A DNA stretch of 64,000 bases from Gyrodactylus bullatarudis (Eukaryota > Platyhelminthes > Monogenea > Gyrodactylidea > Gyrodactylidae). Under the pieces are notes generated by a model that saw nothing but the letters and a program-made list of their open reading frames with translations, was not told the DNA's origin and made no database searches. Position numbers and translations under genes: made by a program. This document shows, piece by piece, positions 46,929 through 58,243 of this stretch. The stretch covers positions 300,236 through 364,235 of the forward strand of contig SSNU01000132.1 in assembly GCA_012064415.1 (NCBI GenBank), read 5' to 3'. Within the stretch, counting starts at the first letter, position 1, and each line of letters opens with the position of its first letter.

Positions 46929-49900
46929 ATGAATGAAGATTTGAAGCATTTCCTCGAGGCCGACACTGATTACTCTGGCTATTTGACAATTGTTGAGTTG
47001 ATTTCTTATTCAAAAAAAATTAAAGATAACGAATTTTCCACAGTACGTTTCCTGTTCTTTTCATTGTTTTCTTTTCCTTCAAGAATTTCACAAAAAAATA
47101 TGACCTAAGAAACAAGGGATACATCTCCATCGATGATTTGAGCGAAGTTCTCAAATTTGATGCTCGCAGCCTCTTAAAGTGAGTTGAAAATTTCTTATCT
47201 ACATCCTGAAAAAAAAATTTGCAATTTTATAAAAGATTTAAAATTTTAAAATAATTCTTTGAGCATTCAGAATCCTTTCTAAAATTTCATGTTAACTTTT
47301 TTGTTTGAAATGTTACAATTTCATGAAGCAAATCTATGTTAAATTTATGTTTAATGAACAGAGAGAATCAATTCATTCATCAACTATGACTGGGCTAGTT
47401 ATTTCTTGACAAAGGAAGATAATTATAATTAGATAAGAGCAGAAAGAAAACAATTCAAGCTTAATTTTTACCTTTGTATATTATTGGTGAGAGAATTAGG
47501 TATCATAAGATTAAAAAAGTACATCTTTCAGATCCTAAGGTGTAAGAAAAAAAAACTTCAAAGAATTCAATGATCAATAAATTCATTGAGAATTGTTTGT
47601 GTTCCAGTTTACAATCATGATTCAATATTTACTACGAAATGTATTAGTAAATCTACAACTCAAATATATCATACTGTAACAGATTCATTTTATCATTTGC
47701 AGAGATTATGCCGGTGTGAATCAATATTTAAATTTTTCTCTACTCACGTGCTTCAAAACCATCATTTTCTCTCAAATGATCAAAACTTTATCTCTAGAAA
47801 ATGTTTATTCAGTTCCTTTCGACTAAAGTTCACTTGAAACTTTTTCTCAAAATCATTGTATCGGAACATACAATGAAAAGACTAATATTTTTTGCTAGGT
47901 GATAAAATTTAAGATATTATTGCCTGAAATCTCCGCATCTCACAGTAACTGGCAGAGAATAAATCAACTTGGTGTTAAACCATACCACACTTGAATTGAG
48001 GGTATACTTAAAAATCTTCTCTTATCTCATCACCACTTCAAGGATGCATGACCGATAGTTGTCATGAGAAATATAAGCTCTTATATTTTCGTATGTGAAA
48101 ACAAGATAATATTGAATTGATCTTAAAGAAACTGGACGAATAGCTTTGTCTTTCATTTAAAGGCGGTTCCAATAATATGATATTCTTGGTGTTTCATTAT
48201 CACATCAATAGGATTTGAATGGTCCAATAGGTCTTTATCAAAATTCAGGCATTTATATTGTTTATTTTCTTTTACAGAAGTTTCAAGTTGGCCCCCTAAG
48301 TTTATCCACTTTTTAATATGCTCACAAAGTGTCCTAAAGTGTCGTGATGAAAATCTTTTATTTTTTATAAAATAGCGAATAATTCCTATTTATAAAGTGA
48401 ATTTTATCCACTTTTTAACATGCTCTAGGGGTGTCAACAAAGAGTCTTATTTATGTTAAGAGATTTTTATAATAAACTGTTGACGGCATAAATGTAAAAA
48501 TAAGTAAGCATACTTACCGTAAATATGCTATCTGGGGATAGAAATATTCGAAAAACGTAAAAGTACTAGGTGAGGGCTTTTTCGGAAAAAACGTAACTAT
48601 GCTTATCTACGTTAGTAAGCATAATCACGGCGGTATATACATATGTTCAAAAATTCTATCAAAATACGATGAAAGTCGAATATGGTGGAAAAACTGTAAA
48701 ATCTTAAAAAAACTAGAACAACTTGGAAGAAAAGCCTCTCCTATTGAGGAATTTTCTCGCTACTTATAATTAAAATTTTGTAATTTGTATTAGACCTATT
48801 TGCTAGAGTCAATATAAAAGACTAAAATCTTTTTTTTATTACAGAGAAATGATCACCAAACAGGAAGAAGAGAAAAGGGATTTGCGCCTTCAATTTATGA
48901 AAAAGCTGGCAAATCAAATGGAAGAAACATCTGCATATTCCATTGATACCGCGAAAAAGGAGCTTCTCAAGGATAACAAGTCAGTTGGAAAGGTTACAGA
49001 TCTTGTCAAGAGTAAAAAACTCCGTTTAAATGATAAATGCGATACACTGTATTATGATAATGAAAAAATTGGCTATGTCTCTAGTGACTTTACATTTACA
49101 AGAATTCGTCATGACACGGAAAGTGACCAGGTTTATGTCGACGGTTTCCCTTGTGGGGATTTGTGTGATATGTATCAATATAATGCCCTTCAATTTGGAG
49201 AGTCCCGCTTGGATGTTGATTTGACAACAAACTATAGTGAAAAATTCAAGCAAATATTCGCTCAAGGTCGATCACTCGGTGATATTGATAGACTTTACGA
49301 GTTGGGCTTTGTATCTTTGGTAAGAGACAAGGAAGAGGAAGAAAATGGAGTTTACTATTACGATATTAAATTGGGCAAGATCAATAAGACTGCTGCAATT
49401 GTAGATGAAGATCCTCCAAAACTCAAGTTTGATGGCAAGGGTGAAAAGAAAATTCCCCTCTCAGAACATATATCAAATGGAAGCATTGAAATGTTCAAGC
49501 CAGGTACACTTAGGAACATGGACAAATTCAGTGTTGATCGTTCAACTGGAGAAATGTTTGTTAACGGAGCGTCAGTGGGTAGTTTTGGCGAGAATTGGGC
49601 AAGTGGTAAAATCAAAGTGGATGAAAAACGAGATATATTTTATAATGATGAAAGGGTTGGTTATTTCGATGATCAACTTCCTCCAGGAAAATTAGTCTAC
49701 AATGCTGCTGAGAAAAAGGTCTTTGCAGGCGATATTTGTCTTGGGGAAATAGACAATCTTCTTGAACAGAAATCAATTTACATGAAAGGTCTCGACTGTT
49801 ATTTCCCCAAATTATTCCTAAATAATAATAACTTGTATTTGGATCGTTTCTTCGTCTCCTCATACAAGGATGCCTTATCAAAGAAACTCATCAAGGTCGA

Positions 49901-52900
49901 TAAATCATCAAATCGAGTATTGATAGGAGATGTTGAAATTTCAAAAATACCTGATAAACTGGATCCTTTCAATCTTGATATTTCTCCAGATGGAAGTCTT
50001 ACAAAGAATAATAGTGTTGAGTCTTTTGTCAATTTCTACAAGTACTGTCCAATGGACATGTTATCTACCCGGTCGAATGCATCAAGAGTTTTTATTAACG
50101 AAACAACCCAAGAGTTGAGCCTAGATGGACGTCCTATTGGTAAACTGGAAAATCTTATCAAAGAAGGCCGTCTAAGAATTGATGAGCTTAATGAAATCAT
50201 AACCCTTGATGGAATGTTGTTGGCTAATTTGCCTGAGCACATTTTGGAGCGTGGGGAAGGCACAAAATATGATAAAAGTCCTATATCTTTCATTGAAGTT
50301 TATCGTGCAGCAACCTCCACTAGAATTTGTCCAGCTGATGGAGATCTTTATCAGAATGGTGCCTTTATTGGAAAGATTTCTGAAAGCGTTTCCAATGGTG
50401 ATATCTTTTATGATCAAAGCAGTGGAATAATTAGTCTCAAGGATGATCCAGTTGCATTTATTCCAAATGAACTCAAACCAGCTAAAGCTTCTTTGAATAG
50501 AACTACTTGCGAAATGAAACTAGATGATGGCTCGAAGGGAAGCATTGAAAGTTTAATTGAGAAAAAGAAAATTCTACCCATTCCGAATTATCGTTCAGCC
50601 TACATCAATGAGCCATTAAGGAATATTTATATTTTTGATAAGAATGTAGGTACAATTGATACATTCTTGCAGCAAAAGAAAGTTTCAATTGATTTATTAA
50701 CACGGTCAATATGGTGTGATTCAGTTTATCTCGGTACCCTGCCAAAAGATTATGATATCAATTCATTAGTTGATGTGAAGACTGGCATTGTCAAGACAAC
50801 TGATCCAAAGGTTTTCCTCAAGGCTTACCGAGAAACTGATTATTATTTAAATAGCCTCTTGGAAGGTCCTAACAAGCCAACTTATATAAAATATAATCCT
50901 GCAATATCTGGAGATACAGGTTCCAAACTTGCAAACTTGAGTATTTTCAGTACGGAAGGTTCAGGTGCTGCAAAAACTACAGGACCCACTTCAACAACAG
51001 CAAATAACCAACCTGTTACGAACTTGCCAGGTACATTACCAGGCACAACAACGACAACAGCAAATAACCAACCTGTTACGAACTTGCCAGGTACATTACC
51101 AGGCACAACAACGACAACAGTAAATGGCCAACCTGTTACGAACTTGCCAGGTACATTACCAGGCACAACAACGACAACAGCAAATAACCAACCTGTTACG
51201 AACTTGCCAGGTACATTACCAGGCACAACAACGACAACGCCAGGAGCAACAACAAATATTTCTGGGTCTACAGCTCCAAGCACAGACATAACTGCATCTC
51301 AAATAAAATTCAATTATTCTCAACCATTGAAGGATTCCTATGGAAAAACATATCCCAATTCTATTGTGGTTATCGATGATAAGGCTCAAATAATTACAGA
51401 CTCAGCCAAGAATCCTGTGGTTGGAACAACTGTCAAGGTTGATGACAAGAAAAACATAATTTACGATTCAAATAAAAATCCAATCTACAATTATGGTCTA
51501 CTTTTGGATCAGAATCTCAAGCCAATTCTTGATGCAAAATCTAATAAAATCTATGGTCAAGCAGTGTACCTCGATGGTAGCGGCAAGGTAGTTCTTGATG
51601 CAAACAACCAACTCAAAACAGTAACTAAAATAACAACTGATGCTAATGGAAAACCGATTGTATCTGATGTTCCAAAGTCTGTTAACTCTAGTGTTCCTCA
51701 AGTATTATTGACAAATCCTGATGGAGTAACCAAGACTGAGACAAGTAATTCACTTCCAAAGACACCAGCAACAACAAGTCAACCTGGTACGAATGATAAT
51801 AAAATTACCGCTACTAAAAATACAGATCAAAAATCATCGAATGATATCAACATTTTATCTGGTAAAGATTCAAGTCTTCCAACCAAGACTTTAGCTAAAC
51901 AAAAGGTTGCTTTTGACATGAGTGACCCTCTTGTCGCATTGAAAATAGATGGAAACAAAGTTGGAACCATTAAGAGTCTGGTTGATGAAAACAAGGTCAT
52001 TTTAAATCCGTCAAATAAACTTTTCTATTATCAAGAAACTCCAATCAAAGTTTTACCACCCAATTATTCATTCATGGGTCTAAATTATGATCGTGATTCA
52101 AACTCGATAAAATCCACTAATCAGGATGCCTGGAAGAGCGTTTTTAATCCTTATGTTGTCTCTGATTTTAATGAAGCGATTTATCAGAATTCCCAAAGGG
52201 TCGACTCAATAAATGATGCCATCAAATCAGGAAATCTTGCCCTAGACAAGAGTACAGGCAACATAATGTACCAGAATCAATTCTTAGCTCCTCTAAATGT
52301 TAATCCAGAGATGGTTGGAATTAAAGTAGATCCAGCTACAAGTAAAATAACTGAAATTAGTCCTGATGGTCTTAAATACATGCATGATACAACTGATGCT
52401 CCAGCAGTATTCCCGTTCATACCATCAAAAATATTTGATTATACTCTGAAAGATGGAAAGGTCTATGACTTGCAGAAAAAAGAAATTGGTAAGATTGACA
52501 AATTACTGGCTGATGGTCGTTTCAGCATAGATAAGGATGACCAAGTTGTCACCTTGGATGGTAAAGCTTTCACAGCCCTACCTTATCACTATTTTGAGAA
52601 GAGCGAATGGAAATATGATAAGGAGAACCTTGTACTCGACAAGACTATGAACCCTCAAGTTCTTCAAGAGGCTTATGCATCTCTCAATGTTGATATGCTG
52701 GTTAATAAGGATAATGTTCTTTACAAGAATGATCAGAAAGTAGATCAAATTGCAACTTTAATCAAAGACGGCAAGATAAAAGCTGATTTAAAGACTGGTC
52801 AATTAATGTATCAAGATAGTGTTCTTGGACCATTGCCAGCTGATTACGAGAAACTTGGTATCATGATTGATCCGAAATCAGGAAAAATTACTGAGAATAA

Positions 52901-54512
52901 ACCGTTTGCCTTTGATTCTCTAATGCTTCAAGGCAATAAAGAACGATTTGGCAATCGATATTCCGTCGACTATGCTAGCAAGGAAGTATTTCTCAACGAT
53001 AAGCCCCTTGGAACTATTGGAAAATTGGCAACTAGAGGCAGATTCTTTTTGGATAAAACAAGTCATAATATTCTCTTGGATGGAGCCTACTTCTGTTCTC
53101 TTCCAACAAATATGGATACCATTTTGCTTAGCACAGAAAAGGATAACGATACCATTACAAAGAGTTCAGCTGACTCACTCTATGTTTTGCATTATATTGA
53201 AAGTGTTTCGAAGAATCCACCTCAGCAAGTTAACATGTACCACCGAGTAGACGCTTCCAAAAAGACTATCTATATTGATCAAAAGGAACCTGCAAAATCT
53301 ATTGAAGAACTTGCTAAAAACAAAGCTTTCAAGGTTGACCCAAGCAAAAATGTCATTCTCTGCGAAGGTATCAGCTGTGGTTTTAATCCAGCCGATGCTG
53401 GATCAAAAGGATTCTCTGTTGGTGGTGATGGAACTATTACTGTCACTGATGCAGGAAAGTTTACAGAATTCCTCAAGAATCAATCGATTCTCTCTCGACG
53501 CTTGAAAGAATCAGGTGCTTACTTCTACCATTCGGCCGTATACGATCCAAAGACATCATCGTTCAAGATTGAAGATAAGGACATCGGTAAACTAGAAGAT
53601 CTTTGCAAGCAAAAGCGTCTCTGGTACAATCCATTGAAGGAAGAGTTGACTTTAGATGGCCATTACTTCAAGGACATGTGCCAAGAGCATGTTAAGGAAT
53701 ATGACATAAAAATTGATCCAACTTATGGTTACCTCACACAAGCGGAACCAGCCAAATTCAACAAGCTCCTTGAAGAGCTTGAGACTCATGATCATGATCA
53801 TGAGGACGACAGTGAAGGAGAAGCTGATCGCCACCATGATCACGATGATGGAGTGAATGTTTTGAATTTGTTGACAAACCCAGATAACTTGAATCACTTG
53901 GCCGAGGAGAATAAATTAAGAGTTGAAAGTAACTTGCGCATCTTGTATGCTTTCAACCAACGTGTTGGCCAGTTCTCCGAAGCTCAACCAGGTAAATTCG
54001 AGATAAAGAATAAAAATGTTCTCATTGATGGAAAAGAAGTCGGCACAATCCATGATCTATTCAAGAGTGGACAACTTCAATTCAACTTTGAAGATGTTGA
54101 AGCCTCAAAGGCATACATCGATGATATCCAGTGTCAGACAATAAACGATTGTCATGAAGCCTTTTATCATGAGAATAAGGAGCTCCACAAAGTGGAACCT
54201 TTTGACAAGACTAAATTGTCAGAGGAAGATAAAAAAGACTTTTCCTTTGACACTCTGTCAACTGAGATTCCCAAATCAATCATGGATGATATTATGACAA
54301 TTGTTAAGAAGAGTTATAGTGAAACTGGAGAAGAACGTGTCATTGCTCAAAAGATCAAGACCTATCTGGAGAAGAAACGGGGAAAGATATGGCAAATTGT
54401 TATATCAAAACAGAATCTTGGCTGTAAAGTATCACACTCGGAGGACATGTTTGCCAATTTCAATTATAAAAATTTAACTTATATCATCTGGAAGACACCA
54501 AGATCAATGTGA
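46929..54512 (+). CDS. Giant TAL-like protein 2: EF-hands, unknown repeat modules, dynein-light-chain domain
   Basis: Three in-phase exons: 46929-47042, 47084-47178 and 48845-54512, about 1958 residues. Exon 1 carries EF-hand loop DTDYSGYLTIVEL; exon 2 a degenerate second one, YDLRNKGYISIDDL. A charged helix (KQEEEKRDLRLQFMKK) follows, then eight modules (about 48920-50830; LKDNKSVGKVTDLVKSKKLR is the first), a Thr/Pro/Asn-rich centre (50880-51900), eight more modules (51900-54130), and an Asp/His loop (HDHDHEDDSEGEADRHHDHD, 53788-53847). It ends in a DLC domain (KIWQIVISKQNLGCKVSHSE...YIIWKTPRSM). EF-hands plus DLC is the layout of schistosome TAL proteins such as Sm22.6, about 190 residues. 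Here about 1,600 residues are inserted between the two parts. It is collinear with giant TAL 1 outside the centre. AATAAA lies at 54546-54551. Confidence 0.92.
47179..48844 (+). other. Intron 2 of giant TAL 2
   Basis: Donor gtgagt, acceptor ttattacag. Contains a direct repeat of TTTATCCACTTTTTAA followed by ATGCTC (about 48299 and 48407) and a hairpin-like TAAGCATA region near 48510-48625. No exon-like frame is convincing; the open stretch 47586-47837 has no family features. Confidence 0.5.
51001..51238 (+). repeat. 60-bp coding minisatellite, four copies
   Basis: Four nearly identical 60-bp units coding ANNQPVTNLPGTLPGTTTTT, 20 residues (VNGQ in the third copy). Thr/Pro-rich and mucin-like in composition. 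It lies in the centre of giant TAL 2, where giant TAL 1 has its Lys/Ala repeats. Confidence 0.95.
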
Positions 54513-54624
54513 ATGTGAAAATGAATCAATTAATAATGAACATGAAATAAATCAAATCTTTTATGAATTATATGTTATACTCACTGACTACTTCAAAGTA
54601 CATTCACAAAAACATTCATTCAGT

Positions 54625-56914
54625 AGTGACACATAAATAATAATAAAAGTTTTAAATTCATTGAAAATAATATTTTACAAATTTTGAGCTGAAAAAACAC
54701 CAAAACTCTTCAATAAATAGCAACAGTGGAGAGAAAAGTGAAAAAGCTCACATAGGCCAGGGTAATTGAAGATTATAAGAGTAATTTTTCTGAACACACA
54801 GGTTTGGTTTAAAGTGATTGATGAAGAATTTCTCCTTCACCCACAATTCTGTGCTGTCATCATTTTTATACAAAATTGAGACAAAGCGGCTTTCGAACGC
54901 CTGATGTATGAACTTGGTCTCACTAAGAACCTCAAAGACAATGCAAACACAGAGAAGTTTAAATCATATCTTTTAACTATATATAGAAGTTTTGATCGAA
55001 AACCTTTAAGATCTAGTTTATTAACTAAAAAACATTTTGAGGCATTGAAAGAACTAAAATCTAATGAGAACATTTTCCTTACTAAACCTGATAAGGGTAA
55101 AGGGATAGTTATAATGTATAAGGAGGATTATTATAGACCAGGTTTAGATTTTCTTTCTGATGAAAGTAAATTTGTTAACACAGGGCAAGATAGATCAGCT
55201 TATTATAAGGAAATGGAATCCATGGAACGTTCCATGTATAAGATATCAAAAGGGTTATTCGATAGGAATTTAATTTCTGATAAAACCAGAAGTTTTATAG
55301 CAAAGAAACATAGAGGATTTCTAGATTATATCTACATCCTAAGACACATAAGTTAGTAGATAATATCGTTCCTGAGGTTTTTCCTATACGGCCGATCTTG
55401 GATATGTCGTCATGTCCGCAACATAATTTAGCCAAGTGGTTAATCGACGTATTGAAACCAATACATACTTATCATGCTAAACATGTTGTTAAAGATACTT
55501 TTTCTTTTGTCGATAAGGTTAAGGATTTAAATATTGGTTTAAATGAAATGGTTTCATTAGATGCTAGCTCTTTGTTTCCTAATGTTCCTATTGAGGATAC
55601 CCTTGATGTTATTAAATCTTTTATTGGTGAAGATGATCGTTTTGAACTACAGAGTAATGAGATAGCAGATCTTGTTAGGATTTGCTGTACTAATGTTCCT
55701 TTGTCTTTTTAAAACAAGGTTTTTATTCAAAAAGATGGTATAGCTATGGGATCACCTCTAAGTCCTCTTTTAGCAGATATCTTCTTAGGTTGGTTAGAAA
55801 TAAATAAAATGTCTGATACTATCAATACTTTCACTGATTTATACATCAGATATGTTGATGACACTTTTATTTTGATGAAGCCAAATGTTTCAGTAGACGA
55901 TTTTTTCTTAAAGATGAATTCGTTTCATCCTAATATTAAATTTACTATGGAAAAAGAGTCTAATGAGAGTTTGAGTTTCTTAGATGTCAAACTAACTAGG
56001 AAGGAGGATGGGTCAATACTAAGAAATGTCTACAAGAAGAAGACTGATAATGGAAAATATCTTCATTATGCCAGTTTCAGTCCTCTATCTCATAAGGTTG
56101 GCTTAGTAATTGGTCTAGGAAAGAGGATAAGAAGAATTGCTAGTCCAGAGGAATGGCCAAAAGAAATAGAAGAGTCAAAGTTACGTTTAAATGAAAATGG
56201 TTATCCCAACAGATTTGTTGACAAATTCATCAATATGTCTGATGATGTAGATGAAAGGGTCGACAGAGATGAAGGAGAGAAGACAACCATCTTCATGAAA
56301 CTTAATTTTAAAGGTGACGGTTTCAGTAATGATGTAAGAAGACGACTGGTTAATCTTATTGATCAACAATATGATAATATACAATTGAAAATTGTATTTA
56401 AAACCCAAAGATTATTCAGTTTGATTCATAAGGATTTACTAAAGCCTGAAGTAAAGACTCTTTTGATTTACAAATTCCGATGTGAATGTGGAGCTTCTTA
56501 TATAGGACGTACGATTAGGAAATTGTCAACTAGGTAAAATGATCATCTAAAGAAGGATACAGCAGTGACAAGACACATCAAGCAGGAAAATCATGAGGCT
56601 TCGATTTCTAATTTCTCAATTTTGTATAAAAATGATGACAGCACAGAATTGTGGGTGAAGGAGAAATTCTTCATCAATCACTTTAAACCAAACCTGTGTG
56701 TTCAGAAAAATTACTCTTATAATCTTCAATTACCCTGGCCTATGTGAGCTTTTTCACTTTTCTCTCCACTGTTGCTATTTATTGAAGAGTTTTGGTGTTT
56801 TTTCAGCTCACATTATTTTCTTATATTTTTCAACTTTTACTATACTTCTTTCAAAATTTGTAAAATATTATTTTCAATGAATTTAAAACTTTTATTATTA
56901 TTTATGTGTCACTT
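54625..56914 (+). mobile_element. Penelope-like retroelement with inverted terminal repeats
   Basis: The right arm 56614-56914 (301 bp) is the reverse complement of the left arm 54625-54881 (257 bp). The left arm is the same sequence with a 44-bp internal deletion. Between them lies a broken RT plus GIY-YIG frame. Inverted terminal duplications of the 3' end are known for Penelope-like elements. It starts only 112 bp after the stop of giant TAL 2, just beyond its AATAAA. Confidence 0.88.
54904..56747 (+). pseudogene. Broken RT-endonuclease of the Penelope-like element
   Basis: Reverse-transcriptase parts are clear: TKPDKGKGIVIMYKEDYY, HPKTHKLVDNIVPEVFPIRP (the LPKTHK region of Penelope RTs), VSLDASSLFPNVP, GIAMGSPLSPLLADIF and the catalytic IRYVDDTFIL. 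A GIY-YIG nuclease follows (CECGASYIGRTIRK). The frame is disrupted by a frameshift near 55305-55330, an in-frame TAA at 55710-55712 and another TAA at 56535-56537. The N-terminus is cut off by the left inverted repeat. Inactive as it stands. Confidence 0.88.
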
Positions 56915-57147
56915 GTGATGAACCATAAAGAAATGTACATTTAGTGAATAAAACTTTTTCTTCTATAACTACAAATACATTTATGATCAGCTTACTTATT
57001 TTTTTTACATGAATCATATCAACGCCAAAATCATAAAATAGAAAAAACGAATCCCAAAAAATTCTAGGGTATTTGAAATATCAAGTAATAGAACAAGGAA
57101 GGTAATGTTGGAAATCGGATGAATGTAAACGATGATGAAAATTATAA

Positions 57148-57935
57148 TAATATGTAAGCTGAAAAAATACACTAAAACTTTTCAATAAGTAAAGCTGGTT
57201 GATATGAAGTTGGGAATCTATGAAAACCTCGACTTTTTTATTGAAAACTCTTATTCTGATCCTGAAAATCAACGTTTGATCACTCTCTCACTTTGAAATC
57301 GATTAAAAATTAAAGTTCGAAAAATTGGGATTTTGGCGCCAAATCGAAATTTAAAAAATATTTTTCATAAAAAAATTTTTTTCTTCAAATCGTAAAATTG
57401 GGCAACATGAGTAGGATTCTAAAAAATTTTTAACATGAAAAAATTGAGGTTTTCGTAAAAATCATAGAAAAAGCTCATATTTGTAGTTGAAATGTTATAC
57501 AAATGAATAGTTTTTTCAACACACAGATTGGGTTTGAGAATAAAAGATAAAGAATCTTTTTTCAACTCATACATCTATACTGTCATCACCCAGAATTTTG
57601 TATATTTTTTAGATATTTTCTACAAAAAATATATTTAAAGTCCCTCCGGAATTTTCAATGTTTCAAAATCTTCATAAAGGTCTACTACCAGTGACTTCAG
57701 TGATCATTTGAACTTGTAGGCAACTTCCCAGCCGTTTTATATTAAAAGCACAACTGTCACATTGGAACTTGTAATTTAAAAATTCTTCTCCTTCGGCTTG
57801 AGTGAATCTTTATGAATCAAACTAAACAGTCTTTGTGTTTTAAATACAATTTTCAATTGTATATTTTAGTTGAGTCTTCTTCAAATGAAATTGTCTTATG
57901 CATTGTTTTTTTCCTATGCATTTTATTATAAGATT
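57148..57935 (-). pseudogene. Older, inverted Penelope-like relic
   Basis: On the minus strand, 57830-57900 reads QLKIVFKTQRLFSLIHKD, matching the element at 54625-56914, followed by a decayed GIY-YIG start and then its 3' end (57490-57600, matching 54790-54880). The terminal part (57148-57195, AAGCTGAAAAAATACACTAA) is split off by the foldback repeat at 57197. Many substitutions and stops. Confidence 0.7.
57197..57481. repeat. Foldback repeat inserted in the Penelope relic
   Basis: The left end GATATGAAGTTGGGAATCTA is loosely mirrored at the right end by ATCATAGAAAAAGCTCATAT. Within, GAAAACCTCG and TGAGGTTTTC are also complementary. It shares ordered blocks with 26008, 44489 and 59371. Its position separates two adjacent parts of the Penelope relic, so it inserted later. 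Confidence 0.6.
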
Positions 57936-58189
57936 CTTATACACAGTATTATCTATCTTTAGAACGGTTAAAGTTGTTTGAATTCTAAGAAAAGATTTTG
58001 AATTCGTACAAATGGTATAGTTTACCGTGGAAATTAGAAAACTTTATCCATATGAAAATTGGCATAATTTGAATGAATGTCCAGATTTTAATTTTCGATT
58101 AAAGAAATAAATTTATTGATAATCTTGGTTTGAATAAATACGAGAATTTCTTTTAACATTGCTTATTTTTTATCACATATTTCTGTGGA

Positions 58190-58195
58190 TTTATT
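58190..58195 (-). terminator. Poly(A) signal of the BAIAP3/Munc13-4-like gene
   Basis: TTTATT on the plus strand (AATAAA in the transcript), about 50 nt after the stop codon. Assigned by position only. Confidence 0.4.
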
Positions 58196-58243
58196 TTCTC
58201 TAGAAGCAAAATTGTCAAATACGATTGATTTTTCTCAAGAATT

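Noticed and set aside
47586..47837. 83-codon plus-strand frame inside the giant TAL 2 intron
   Set aside because: No splice-consistent borders, no recognisable domain, and codons typical of random A+T-rich DNA.
51001..51238. Regular 60-bp repeats considered as a CRISPR array
   Set aside because: No spacers; the repeats are contiguous, in frame and inside a eukaryotic coding exon.
50882..51289. Minus-strand Val/Pro/Gly repeat frame
   Set aside because: Antisense of the 60-bp minisatellite of giant TAL 2.
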